Origin: Bacteroidales bacterium
GTDB lineage: Bacteria > Bacteroidota > Bacteroidia > Bacteroidales > VadinHA17
Reading direction: 5' to 3'
Assembly: GCA_021371855.1 (NCBI GenBank)
Contig: JAJFVL010000027.1
Coordinates: forward strand, 1 to 64,000
DNA length: 64,000 bases
Part shown: piece by piece, positions 19,002 through 27,787 of the stretch
How the letters are laid out: the number at the start of each line of letters is the position of its first letter
How positions within the stretch are numbered: the stretch's first letter is position 1
Position numbers and translations under genes: made by a program
Notes under the pieces: model-generated
Database searches by the model: none
Told to the model about the DNA's origin: nothing
Seen by the model: the letters and a program-made list of their open reading frames with translations, nothing else

Positions 19002-20861
19002 ATGGAACATAATAAAGTATTATCCTTTTTAAGGAGGATTGAATTATTCAGAAGTCTTGATGAGAATGAATTAAACGACCTCGTAAACAGCGTAACAGAA
19101 AAACGTTTCAGGAAGGATGATCTCCTTTTCAGGGAAAACGGACCAAGAGAAAATATCTTTATTATTTTCGATGGAGAGATTGAACTTTTTAAAAACAACA
19201 CTCTGGGAGCGGAGCAGAGACTTACCTATCTTGGCAACGGTGACTTCCTGGGTGAGGGATCACTGGCAGGCGATTCTCCACATTCAATATCGGCCAGGGC
19301 ACAAAAAGATACTATTGTTCTGATCGTCAGCAAAGACTTTTTCAACAAAAATGCCACCACTACTCTGAAGGTATTCTCAAATATCACACGTGTCATTTCG
19401 CGAAGAATGCATAATGTCAACAGCAAGCTTGTTAATCCGGCTGCCCAGTACGAGTCAGGCAAAACAAGACATGAACATGACCTGCTTGGAGAGAGGGATG
19501 TTCCGTTTGAAGCGTATTATGGCATCCAGACAATGAGAGCACTTGAGAACTTCAGTATCTCAGGAGTCTCAATCAACTCGTTCCCTGACATTATTGACGC
19601 TCTGGCTATGGTAAAATGGGCTGCTGCCGAGGCAAACTTTGACCTTGGGTTACTAGATGAAAATGTAAAAAACGCAATAGTATCTGCATGTAAAGAATTA
19701 TGCCATGGAAAATTTACTAACCATTTTGTTGTTGACATGATCCAGGGAGGCGCCGGCACATCAACCAACATGAATGCCAATGAGGTGATTGCAAACAGGG
19801 CGCTTGAAATTCTGGGACATGAAAAAGGTGAATATGAGTACTGTCACCCGAACAACCATGTTAACCTTTCCCAGTCAACTAACGATGCCTATCCGACATC
19901 TGTAAAAATTGCACTGATCAACTCAAACAAAAAGCTTATTGAAGTCCTGAAGGCTCTTATTGTTTCATTTCGAACTAAAGCAGGGGAGTTTAAACATATC
20001 ATCAAGATGGGAAGAACTCAGCTTCAGGATGCTGTACCAATGACCCTGGGGCAGGAGTTTGAGGCTTATGCCGTAACACTTAATGAAGAAGTTGACAGGC
20101 TGGATCAAAATGTCAAGCTGTTCCTGGAGGTAAACATGGGGGCAACAGCAATCGGAACAGGTATTAACTCTGAACCCGGATATTCCGAAACTGTTATCAG
20201 CCACCTGCGCCACATCACAGGCCTTGATGTAGTACTTTCATCAAACCTTGTTGAAGCCACACAGGATACCGGTGCATTCATAATGTATTCCTCGGCAGTG
20301 AAGAGACTGGCAGTAAAGCTTTCGAAGATATGCAACGACCTGCGCCTGCTCTCTTCAGGTCCGCGCACAGGAATAAACGAAATCAACCTCCCTCCGATGC
20401 AACCCGGATCTTCGATTATGCCTGGTAAGATCAATCCTGTAATTCCTGAAGTTGTTAACCAGGTAGCATTCAAGGTTATCGGGAATGACCTTACGGTTAC
20501 AATGGCCGTTGAAGCCGGACAGCTCGAGCTGAATGTCTTTGAACCGGTTATCGTACAAAGTATCTTTGAATCCGTTGAAATGTTAAAGAATGGCATGAAT
20601 ACTCTCCGTCTTAAATGCATTGAAGGCATAACAGCCAATGAGGAGCGATGCCGTCAGCTTGTTCACAACAGCATCGGGCTTGTCACTGCACTTAACCCGT
20701 TCCTTGGTTATGAGACCTGTTCACAACTTGCAAAGGAAGCTCTTGAAAACAACAGGAGTGTTTACGAGCTTGTCCTTGAGAAAAATTTACTTTCAAGAGA
20801 GCAGCTTGACAGGATACTTGCCCCTGAAAACATGATCAGACCCCGGAAGATGACACTGTGA
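19002..20861 (+). CDS. aspA: aspartate ammonia-lyase with N-terminal cyclic-nucleotide-binding-type domain
   Basis: Two modules in 619 residues. Residues about 8-125 form a cNMP-binding (CRP-type) beta-roll (FRENGPRENIFIIFDGEIEL); residues about 152-619 are aspartase/fumarase superfamily: DLLGERDVPFEAYYGIQT, QGGAGTSTNMNANE, MGRTQLQDAVP and the catalytic loop GSSIMPGKINP near residue 468. Aspartase reversibly deaminates aspartate to fumarate and ammonia, so it feeds fumarate respiration or nitrogen release. In the phosphate-binding cassette (residues 82-97) the conserved Glu is kept (Glu85), but the position of the phosphate-binding Arg holds His94 (SPHSIS where PRAAT-type is expected). Either another ligand or a purely structural role is possible. 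It stands alone between the M16 gene and a convergent gene. Confidence 0.9.
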   Translation: MEHNKVLSFLRRIELFRSLDENELNDLVNSVTEKRFRKDDLLFRENGPRENIFIIFDGEIELFKNNTLGAEQRLTYLGNGDFLGEGSLAGDSPHSISARAQKDTIVLIVSKDFFNKNATTTLKVFSNITRVISRRMHNVNSKLVNPAAQYESGKTRHEHDLLGERDVPFEAYYGIQTMRALENFSISGVSINSFPDIIDALAMVKWAAAEANFDLGLLDENVKNAIVSACKELCHGKFTNHFVVDMIQGGAGTSTNMNANEVIANRALEILGHEKGEYEYCHPNNHVNLSQSTNDAYPTSVKIALINSNKKLIEVLKALIVSFRTKAGEFKHIIKMGRTQLQDAVPMTLGQEFEAYAVTLNEEVDRLDQNVKLFLEVNMGATAIGTGINSEPGYSETVISHLRHITGLDVVLSSNLVEATQDTGAFIMYSSAVKRLAVKLSKICNDLRLLSSGPRTGINEINLPPMQPGSSIMPGKINPVIPEVVNQVAFKVIGNDLTVTMAVEAGQLELNVFEPVIVQSIFESVEMLKNGMNTLRLKCIEGITANEERCRQLVHNSIGLVTALNPFLGYETCSQLAKEALENNRSVYELVLEKNLLSREQLDRILAPENMIRPRKMTL

Positions 20862-20884
20862 TTCCAGGTTGAAAGTTAAAAAGT

Positions 20885-20944
20885 TTATAAAATCATAAAG
20901 GGAATAAGGTGATTAAATATAATATGAAAAATCTCCTTAATCCC
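20885..20944 (-). terminator. terminator overlapping the stop of the DUF1444-like gene
   Basis: Inverted repeat of 15 nt with two mismatches: 20900-20914 against 20930-20944, loop 15 nt. Read on the minus strand, the stem is followed by a T-rich run (TTTATGATTTTATAA). The right arm includes the stop codon of the minus-strand gene. It may also block read-through from the convergent aspA. Confidence 0.6.
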
Positions 20945-21629
20945 TGAAGATTTTTGTTGTGCCGCCTTTTTGAAATATATAGAGTTTCCTGCTGATCTTT
21001 TTCTGATGACCTTCGTCGTTAAATATTTCTTTGACTTTCTGATCCAGTTGTTTAATTGCATCATCTTTACCTGCTGCAGTAAAGATGAATGCATCACTGG
21101 CGGGCATACCGAAAACGATCTCATCAGCCCGGATCTTGTCCTTTATGAGTTTCCATATCTCATTTACAAGGACGAGGCTTGATTCAAGATTGTTACAACC
21201 CGATAGCATCCCTATTTCATCAGTGATCATTGAGATTGAGATTTTATCTTCAATCTGTTTGAAGAGGTTTGCGAATGCCTTCCCTACCAGCTGATCGGGT
21301 GTAACTTTATCCTTTGCAATAACAATTTGCCTGTTCAGAAGCATTTCATAATTTGCACCCTCTTCAATCCCAAGGTTTATAGACAGGTCTTTATCAAAAT
21401 TGACAGGATATGATACTGGCAGTGAGCCTTCCGGGAGCTGCTGCTTCTGATCTTCTGAAGATATAATTTCAATATCCGCCGGGTTTCCGGGAGTGATTAC
21501 AGGAAGGATCTTTTCCATTTTTTCAAGGAAAGCTTTTTCTTCCATTTTTACATTTACCATGATCTGTTTGAAGGCAGGGACATCCTTAAAAGGATCTTTC
21601 TTCCTGAAAAACCGGTCTAAAAGGCTCAT
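20937..21629 (-). CDS. DUF1444 (YtpQ)-like protein
   Basis: A 230-residue cytoplasmic protein without signal peptide or membrane segment. The middle and C-terminal parts (NRQIVIAKDKVTPDQLVGKA, ALANL-like FANLFKQIED, then GMPASDAFIFTAAGKDDAI) resemble the DUF1444/YtpQ family, in which a similar block of the form SRDAxLFT follows an invariant NL. Function unknown in all bacteria. Between aspA (convergent) and the PfkB kinase gene (same strand, 120 nt upstream). The family call is by pattern memory only; SseB-like proteins are an alternative. Confidence 0.55.
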   Translation of the reverse strand: MSLLDRFFRKKDPFKDVPAFKQIMVNVKMEEKAFLEKMEKILPVITPGNPADIEIISSEDQKQQLPEGSLPVSYPVNFDKDLSINLGIEEGANYEMLLNRQIVIAKDKVTPDQLVGKAFANLFKQIEDKISISMITDEIGMLSGCNNLESSLVLVNEIWKLIKDKIRADEIVFGMPASDAFIFTAAGKDDAIKQLDQKVKEIFNDEGHQKKISRKLYIFQKGGTTKIFRD

Positions 21630-21749
21630 TTCTATTCTTCGTTAAGTATAGCAAAGGTAGAAAAACCTCTGATTCATAACAACAGATGATAAGTATACTA
21701 CATAATTACGGGATGGGCTGACGGAATAAGCTCAGAGACTTCACAATTG

Positions 21750-22736
21750 TTAATCCTCTTCAACAATTTCCTTGATGGTTCTTCTGATCTTTTTCCATCT
21801 TGATTCATCCATCTTTGCACCAATGATCTCAATGACATGACCCGCCAGAACAGAACCTATAAGCCCGCACTTTTCAAGAGGAAGATCATTGGCATAACCA
21901 TAAAGGAACCCTGAGGCATACAAGTCACCTGCTCCTGTTGTATCTATACTCTGGACCTCTATAGTCCCCACTTTAATTAATTCTTCTCCGCGTTTAATAA
22001 GAGAACCCTCTTTGCCAATTTTAACAACAGCAACATCAGATAATTCTGAAAGACTGCCTAACGCTTCAAGTTGTGTCAGACCTGTAAATGATTTAGCCTC
22101 CTCTTCGTTGGCAAAAACTATATCAATATATTTTTCAATAATCTCCTTAAGATCAGGAAGATTTGATTCCACTACATTATAACTAGCAAGATCAAGAGCA
22201 ATCTTCATTTTATTTTCTTTAGCAATCCTGCAGGCTTTTTCGACAAGTATTTTGTTTAAGATAAGATATCCTTCCAGATAAAGTATATGGTAATCTTTGA
22301 AATCATCGGTATTAAGATCAGCAGCATCAAGTTCAACAGCAGCTCCAAGATGAGTGGCGAAAGTTCTTTCAGTATCAGGTGAAATAAGCGCCACTGCTGT
22401 TCCGGTTATTGAATCCCGGCGCGAAAGAAATGTTTTTACTCCGGCAGCTTTCATATCCTTTTCAAAAAATTCACCGGTATCATCTTTCCCGACAGATCCG
22501 ATAAAACCCGTATTTACACCTAACATGGCCAAACCATGAATTGTGTTTGCTGCCGATCCACCTGAAGCGAGGCTTCTTTTAAGATTTCTGGTTTCTGATT
22601 TGACTGATTCTGATTTTGTTTTATCAACAAGTTGCATACTCCCTTTTGGGAAACCGAATTTTCCAAGAACACTATCATCATTTAGCATTGTCATTACATC
22701 GACTAATGCGTTACCAATACCAAGAATTTTCTTCAT
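21750..22736 (-). CDS. PfkB family carbohydrate/adenosine kinase
   Basis: The 328-residue product has the two PfkB signatures: GGSAANTIHGLAMLG with a following FIGSVGKDDTGEFF in the N-terminal third, and the C-terminal DTTGAGDLYASGFLYG near residue 260, whose final Asp is the catalytic base. The N-terminus GIGNALVDVM and the short lid fit the adenosine-kinase-like branch common in Bacteroidota; the substrate could also be another nucleoside or sugar. A perfect -7 box TATCTTTG lies on the minus strand at 22752-22759, 15 nt upstream of the start, implying a very short leader; no TTG is seen at 19-21 nt. Confidence 0.85.
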   Translation of the reverse strand: MKKILGIGNALVDVMTMLNDDSVLGKFGFPKGSMQLVDKTKSESVKSETRNLKRSLASGGSAANTIHGLAMLGVNTGFIGSVGKDDTGEFFEKDMKAAGVKTFLSRRDSITGTAVALISPDTERTFATHLGAAVELDAADLNTDDFKDYHILYLEGYLILNKILVEKACRIAKENKMKIALDLASYNVVESNLPDLKEIIEKYIDIVFANEEEAKSFTGLTQLEALGSLSELSDVAVVKIGKEGSLIKRGEELIKVGTIEVQSIDTTGAGDLYASGFLYGYANDLPLEKCGLIGSVLAGHVIEIIGAKMDESRWKKIRRTIKEIVEED

Positions 22737-22909
22737 TTAAAAAAATTTTTCCAAAGATATTGCTTAATTCATTAAAAGCCCTTACTTTTGGCCTGCTAAA
22801 ATTAAGTACGTTCTTTTGAAAAAATCTCAGTAATTCTGGTGACCTCACAAGCTCCAATTGATCGGAATTTTAATGCAGTCCACCTGAATTAATAAGATAA
22901 GAAAAATAT

Positions 22910-22965
22910 TCCTCAGTAGCTCAGTTGGTTAGAGCGATCCCGATGTGTCGGGATTAATCCGTAGG
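22910..22965 (+). pseudogene. broken tRNA-Asn copy with inserted palindrome
   Basis: The first 28 bases are identical to the 5' half of the intact tRNA-Asn 85 bp downstream (acceptor 5' strand and full D-arm). Then the 7 bases CGGACTG of the anticodon arm are replaced by 16 bases forming a perfect hairpin (ATCCCGA TGTG TCGGGAT at 22937-22954 including flanks), after which TTAATCCGTAGG resumes and the T-arm and 3' acceptor are absent. The short leader GAAAATATT before it is also shared with the intact gene. It cannot fold as a tRNA. Confidence 0.85.
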
Positions 22966-22994
22966 CCAGCTAAGTAAAAAAGGAGAGAAAATAT

Positions 22995-23068
22995 TCCTCA
23001 GTAGCTCAGTTGGTTAGAGCGACGGACTGTTAATCCGTAGGTCGTAAGTTCGAGACTTACCTGGGGAG
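22995..23068 (+). tRNA. tRNA-Asn (GTT)
   Basis: Complete cloverleaf: acceptor TCCTCAG pairs with CTGGGGA (one T-G pair), D-arm GCTCAGTTGGTTAGAGC, anticodon stem ACGGA/TCCGT with loop CTGTTAA (anticodon GTT), T-arm with GTTCGAGAC. The discriminator is G at 23068 and CCA is encoded at 23069-23071. It is followed immediately by a terminator hairpin and is preceded by a broken copy of itself. Confidence 0.97.
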
Positions 23069-23075
23069 CCATAAG

Positions 23076-23102
23076 AGAGAGGTGCTGTCCTCTCTTTTTT
23101 TT
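23076..23102 (+). terminator. rho-independent terminator after tRNA-Asn
   Basis: Stem AGAGAGG (23076-23082) / CCTCTCT (23089-23095), 6-nt loop, followed by an unbroken T-run to 23102. It begins 5 nt after the encoded CCA. Confidence 0.85.
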
Positions 23103-23181
23103 CGCTGCTATGTTTTACATCTATCATGTGGATAAAAACCATAAAGTGATTATTGATTCTCAGAAAAAACATTTCAGGCTT

Positions 23182-23350
23182 AGCCGCAGAGTGGCTGAAT
23201 CTTTGTAGAAAATATTGAAAAACAAATATTTCAAGCCGCTTAGCGGCGATATTTTATTCATTCATTATATCTGATTTAATATGTCGCCACGCCGTGGCTT
23301 ACATTTTATTTGTCTGTCAATACCTACATAGATTAAGCAGCTCCGCTGCT
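23182..23350. repeat. array of four hairpins spaced 50-53 bp apart
   Basis: Four short palindromes start at 23182, 23235, 23286 and 23336. They are AGCCGC-AGA-GTGGCT (one G-T pair), GCCGC-TTA-GCGGC, GCCAC-GCC-GTGGC and AGCAGC-TCC-GCTGCT. Each has a 5-6 bp GC-rich stem and exactly a 3-nt loop, separated by 38, 38 and 37 nt of AT-rich DNA. The stems differ in sequence but keep pairing, which points to structure rather than simple sequence duplication. No ORF covers them. Similar hairpin strings occur between genes in other Bacteroidota as far as I recall; no function is known to me. Confidence 0.75.
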
Positions 23351-23604
23351 GTTTATCCTTTAAAAAATCTTATCATACATCGGGTTTTTAACTTGAACCT
23401 GTAAGATCAACCTCATGCAGGTTTTTGTTTTGAAGGGGGTAACGGAATTGGTGACGGATTTTATAATTCACACGTTATCAGGCAAATAAATTAGTTTTTC
23501 AGTCCATTTTACTCCTTGTAGCAAGCTCGTTGACAATGACGTCTGTTAAAATAAGATAAGCACAGCTCAACCCGCCGGATCCTGAATATTTATTTTCTCT
23601 GTCA
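23351..23604. other. non-coding stretch between hairpin array and cbpM
   Basis: No gene seen. A 6-bp inverted repeat AACCTG (23396-23401) / CAGGTT (23418-23423) with a T-rich follow-up could be a weak plus-strand terminator. The rest shows no recognisable element. Confidence 0.3.
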
Positions 23605-23904
23605 CTATTCGAATGATTCATATAAACGAAGCCTGTTTTTAAGAAGCATGATCTCATCCTGCATATCATTTATCCGCTGTAACAAATGGGTGACAGTTTC
23701 AATGCCTTCAAGGTTGATATCCAGCTCATAATATAAACGGACAATTTTCTCCAGTTCATTCAACTGGCTTTCGTGAATGTACTCTGTTTCATTAATAGTG
23801 GTAACTTCTATTAATCCTGCCTCCTGCAGAGAATTAATAAATGTGATCTCTATATTGTGACTTGCACAGAATTCATTTGCAGGTATCATATTTCCCTTAT
23901 TCAT
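23605..23904 (-). CDS. cbpM: chaperone modulator CbpM-like protein
   Basis: A 99-residue MerR-like helical protein. The order of helices, the FCASHNIEITFINSLQEAGLIE segment split by a turn, and the LEKIVRLYYELDINLEGIETV helix fit CbpM, which binds the J-domain of CbpA and inhibits its co-chaperone activity. It begins 11 nt downstream of the cbpA stop, the usual cbpA-cbpM arrangement, so the two are co-transcribed and presumably interact. Confidence 0.85.
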   Translation of the reverse strand: MNKGNMIPANEFCASHNIEITFINSLQEAGLIEVTTINETEYIHESQLNELEKIVRLYYELDINLEGIETVTHLLQRINDMQDEIMLLKNRLRLYESFE

Positions 23905-23915
23905 CGTTTTGATTT

Positions 23916-24806
23916 TTAAGACTGGGATTTTGATAATTCAGAAAATAATTTTCTCTGTTTTTCGGTCAAATCAGTAGGAATTTTGATAATATAGGTTACG
24001 TACAGATCTCCAAACTGATCTTTGCTTTTATAGATTGGAAATCCTTTACCTTTTAGTTTTATTTTACTGCAATTTTGTGTTTCAGGCTTTACCTTTAGTT
24101 TTACTTTCCCATCCAGAGTGTCGATGGTGATCTCACCGCCAAGTATGGCAGTGTACAGATCCAAATCTGCTTTTGTGTACAGGTCATTTCCAAGACGTTT
24201 GAACTTTGGGTTATTGGCTATCAAAAATGTAATATATAAATCACCGTTTGGCCCGCCATTAATTCCCTGCCCGCCATGCCCTGTAATCTTAATTGTTTGT
24301 CCATTTTCAATTCCGGCAGGTATGGTGATCCTTATTTTTTTACCGTTTACACTTAAGGTTTGCTGATGAGTTTCATAAGCATCAATCAGATCCAGGTGCA
24401 GCTCAGCATTGTAATCTTCTCCCCTGAATTTTACCTGTCTGCTTCTTCCTGTATTCTTAAATCCCCCGAAAAGTGATTCAAAGAAATCAGAGAATTCTCC
24501 ATCATACTGAGTCCCTGAATAACTTTGTCCATGAAAATCCGAAGCTTGCTCCTGATACTGACCGGCATTTTTAAATTCTTCAGCATGCTTCCAATCCTTT
24601 CCGTACTGATCATATTTTTTTCTCTTTTCAGGATCGCTTAAAACCTCATTAGCCTCATTGATCTCCTGAAATTTCTTTTTAGCATCTTTATCATTCGGAT
24701 TCAAATCGGGATGAAATTTTCTGGCTAATTTCCGATAGGCACTTTTAATTTCCTTTTCTGTGGCATTTTTATCCACCCCCAGGATCTTATAATAATCAAT
24801 AAACAT
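23916..24806 (-). CDS. cbpA: DnaJ-type co-chaperone CbpA
   Basis: A 296-residue class B J-protein: J-domain at residues 1-70 with HPD at 32-34, a G/S/Q-rich linker (about 75-120), and the two-lobed C-terminal substrate-binding domain (about 130-290, with [15 protein letters not shown] and [12 protein letters not shown]). It lacks the DnaJ zinc-finger cysteines. It stimulates DnaK and is stress- or stationary-phase related in E. coli. Upstream of cbpM; about 190 nt separate its start from the divergent lipoprotein gene. Confidence 0.92.
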   Translation of the reverse strand: MFIDYYKILGVDKNATEKEIKSAYRKLARKFHPDLNPNDKDAKKKFQEINEANEVLSDPEKRKKYDQYGKDWKHAEEFKNAGQYQEQASDFHGQSYSGTQYDGEFSDFFESLFGGFKNTGRSRQVKFRGEDYNAELHLDLIDAYETHQQTLSVNGKKIRITIPAGIENGQTIKITGHGGQGINGGPNGDLYITFLIANNPKFKRLGNDLYTKADLDLYTAILGGEITIDTLDGKVKLKVKPETQNCSKIKLKGKGFPIYKSKDQFGDLYVTYIIKIPTDLTEKQRKLFSELSKSQS

Positions 24807-24998
24807 TATAAAGATATATTACTAAAAGTTTCAAAATCTGCATTAAGGACAAAGGTATAAATTGACGAAGAAAATTACTCTTGATTGCATTATGTTTAAT
24901 TCTAAATCAATAAAATGTCTTTGAATTTGGGATTGATTAAAAATCAATATAATGACGATAAAATTAGTATTTTTATAAAATATCCTAAAATCATTAAT

Positions 24999-27203
24999 AT
25001 GAAAAAGTTAATCTCGGAACACGTAATTTCAGGAATATCGAAATTATATTTTTCATTAATTGTAATTGTCGGGGTCAACATATTAATCACGTGTAAATCA
25101 GGGAATTCAACTTCGTATTTTGGTTTAAAAATGTACGTTTCCACGATCGGGAATGACAGTTGGTCGGGGAGACTTCAGCAACCTGATCAGAATAAGACAG
25201 ATGGTCCTTTTGCGACGATTGAGAAAGCGAGGGATGCAATTCGCATATTGAAAGAAACAAAGAAACTTCCGAAAGGGAATATAATAGTAGAGATTCAGGG
25301 GGGTGAATATGAATTGACTGGAACAATTGAACTGGAAGCCAAAGATGGGGGAACAGACTCTCATTCACGCATAATATACCTTGGCCAGAAGGATAGCGAG
25401 GTAAGATTGGTGGGTGGAAAGAGTCTGACGAAATGGGATTTGGTTACTGATAAGGATGTAACAGTGAAATTTAATTCTGAAGTTCGTGATAAGATCTATC
25501 AGACAGATCTTTCAGCTATAGGTATTGATGATTTTGGTTCCCTCGCAGGTGGAGGAATAGAGTTGTTTTTCAATGAAAAGCCGATGTGGATATCCCGGTA
25601 CCCCAATAAAGGATTTCTCAAAATTACCGGGTTGCTTAACATAAAACCTGTTGATATCCGGGGAACAAAAGGAGACAAAGCGGGTAAGTTCAGATATGAG
25701 GATCAGCGAATAGATCTCTGGAAGAAAGAGAAAGATGCATGGGTTCATGGGTATTGGTTTTGGGACTGGAGCGAACAACGACATAAGATTGCCGGAATCG
25801 ATACAGAGAAAAAAATCATAGAAGTTGTCCCTCCGTATCATTATTATGGATATCGGGTTGGACAATGGTTCTATGGATTCAACCTCCTCTCTGAAATAGA
25901 TGAACCGGGCGAGTACTATATCGATCGTGATAAGGGCATACTTTACTTTTACCCCCCATCAGATATTGAGAAGGGACATGCTTATGTTTCTGTAATTGAA
26001 AATTTCTTTAACATAAATGGCGCTTCATTTCTGGCAATTCATGGTATGACACTGGAGGGATGCCGCGAAACTGCCGTTAAAATGCTGGATTGCAGTAACA
26101 GTTCTGTTGTGGGTTGTACCATCAGGAATATTGGTGATTGGGCTGTTACCATAAACGGAGGGATCCGAAATGGTGTGACAGGTTGCGATATTTATAATGT
26201 TGGTGCCGGCGGAATCAGCATCCGGGCCGGAGATCGTAAAACACTTATTCCGGGTGAGTGCTTTGCTGATAATAATTATATTCATCACACTGCTAGGATC
26301 AGGAGGATATCGAATCCTTGTATTTCCCTGTGCGGGGTAGGCAACAGGGCAACACATAATTTATTGGCACATGTTCCGCATATGGCTATCTTTTTCGATG
26401 GAAATGACCATCTGATGGAATACAACGAAATATTTGATGTCTGTTACGAATCAAATGATGCCGGAGCTATTTATGCTGGCAGGAACTGGACATATCGCGG
26501 TAATATAATTCGTTATAATTATCTTCATGATATCTCTGGTTATGAGGGTAAGGGATGTGTCGGAATATATCTCGATGATGCTTTTTCATCGGCTGATCTT
26601 ACAGGGAATGTGTTTAATAAGGTGACACGTGCAATTCAGATAGGCGGTGGAAGGGATAATAATGTTATAAACAATATTTTTATAGATTGTATTCCATCTT
26701 TGCATATTGATGCACGGGGTATGGGGTGGATGGAGAATTTACATATTGCAGACTGGCTGAAAGAAGCTAAGGAAAAGGGGACCATTTCTGGGACTGCTTA
26801 TAATCAGCCTCCATACAGCACACGATATCCGAAATTGGCAAATATACTTAACGATGAACCTAAAGCTCCGAAAGGGAACGTTATTTCACATAATATATGT
26901 GCAGGTGGCGATTGGGACAAGCCTGAAGGATTCTGGAAAACTTCAATTGAAAAAAAGGCTCGTCCATATCTGATAATGGAAGATAATGTTGTAGCTCCGA
27001 ATTCGGAAGTAGAGGATAGTCTCTCAAAAAGCTTTATCAGAGCTGATCCTTTATTTGTCAATCAGAAAAATCCTGAACAAGGGAAATTCCAGTTAGCGGC
27101 TAATTCCCCGGCTCTGAAACATGGTTTTAAGCAGATTCCATTTGAAAAAATAGGACTTTATCAAAGTGATGATAGGGCTGGTTGGCCTGTTTCGGTGAAA
27201 TAA
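24999..27203 (+). CDS. right-handed parallel beta-helix lipoprotein (GH141-like or lyase-like)
   Basis: From the ATG at 24999 the 734-residue product has a lipoprotein signal with lipobox LITC (Cys about 32). The next block, MYVSTIGNDSWSGRL with DGPFATIEKARDAI, is the typical opening of secreted beta-helix enzymes acting on plant or algal polysaccharides, including GH141-type proteins. Beta-helix rungs with N-rich turns (GCTIRNIGDWAVTI, NNYIHHTARI, NVINNIFIDC) fill the middle to about residue 590. The frame is open 28 codons further upstream, but only 24999 gives a proper signal. Catalytic residues cannot be assigned and the substrate is unknown. It stands alone, without a susCD pair, divergent from cbpA. 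Confidence 0.75.
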   Translation: MKKLISEHVISGISKLYFSLIVIVGVNILITCKSGNSTSYFGLKMYVSTIGNDSWSGRLQQPDQNKTDGPFATIEKARDAIRILKETKKLPKGNIIVEIQGGEYELTGTIELEAKDGGTDSHSRIIYLGQKDSEVRLVGGKSLTKWDLVTDKDVTVKFNSEVRDKIYQTDLSAIGIDDFGSLAGGGIELFFNEKPMWISRYPNKGFLKITGLLNIKPVDIRGTKGDKAGKFRYEDQRIDLWKKEKDAWVHGYWFWDWSEQRHKIAGIDTEKKIIEVVPPYHYYGYRVGQWFYGFNLLSEIDEPGEYYIDRDKGILYFYPPSDIEKGHAYVSVIENFFNINGASFLAIHGMTLEGCRETAVKMLDCSNSSVVGCTIRNIGDWAVTINGGIRNGVTGCDIYNVGAGGISIRAGDRKTLIPGECFADNNYIHHTARIRRISNPCISLCGVGNRATHNLLAHVPHMAIFFDGNDHLMEYNEIFDVCYESNDAGAIYAGRNWTYRGNIIRYNYLHDISGYEGKGCVGIYLDDAFSSADLTGNVFNKVTRAIQIGGGRDNNVINNIFIDCIPSLHIDARGMGWMENLHIADWLKEAKEKGTISGTAYNQPPYSTRYPKLANILNDEPKAPKGNVISHNICAGGDWDKPEGFWKTSIEKKARPYLIMEDNVVAPNSEVEDSLSKSFIRADPLFVNQKNPEQGKFQLAANSPALKHGFKQIPFEKIGLYQSDDRAGWPVSVK

Positions 27204-27787
27204 AATAAATATTGAGTCCCTAAAGTTCAATGACCCATTGGATTTTGTGTTTTAAACAATGACAAATTTTATAACGTATAAATAATCAAATAAATACACG
27301 TTTTCAACCAGGTACAAAGGTGTTCGGGTTGCTCTGAAGTGGTAAAGTGCAGTTGAGGTTATCCGTTATTGCGACTGACGGGACCTTGGCGTAATAAAAT
27401 TTAATGTTATCTGAAGAGTATAATTGATGGTTTAAATAGGATTAATAGAACAGAATATAAGAATACCCAAAAGTGTATTTACAGAACCAAATATGGTATA
27501 TTAAGAACTATTTTGGTGTACATATAAAGGTGTCATAACCAATGTGAACGTAATCAGCCAGAAAAACTACACCGAGACCTCAATGTATATACCGCGACCG
27601 CGTATTTGGCACATTTGCTTTTGCGCGAAACACAACCCAACACACATGCAAAAGCAAAAGAGCCAAATCCCCTCGCTCCTTTGTTGTTAATTTGTTCGTC
27701 AACGTAAGATAAAAGGATAAACACTCTAACTGCCAAGAATAGAATTGCTGACATCGTGGAACATTTTGAGGAGCAATTCTAACTTTT
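27204..27787. other. long non-coding stretch with a 21-nt imperfect inverted repeat
   Basis: No supportable gene. At 27604-27668 two arms pair: ATTTGGC + TTTGCTTTTGC (27604-27610, 27614-27624) with GCAAAAGCAAA + GCCAAAT (27648-27658, 27662-27668), interrupted by a 3x3 internal loop and closed by a 23-nt loop rich in A and C. It could serve as a terminator for neither neighbour (no T-run close by). The shape recalls recombination-site hairpins, but no core site is visible. Confidence 0.5.

Noticed and set aside
20105..20638. Minus-strand frame of 177 codons opposite aspA
   Set aside because: Shadow of the aspartase coding strand; no motif and no upstream signal.
22910..22965. Functional second tRNA-Asn
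   Set aside because: The anticodon arm is replaced by a hairpin and the T-arm and 3' acceptor are missing.
23182..23350. CRISPR array
   Set aside because: The palindromic units have different sequences and the linkers are AT-rich without identical repeats; no cas gene is near.
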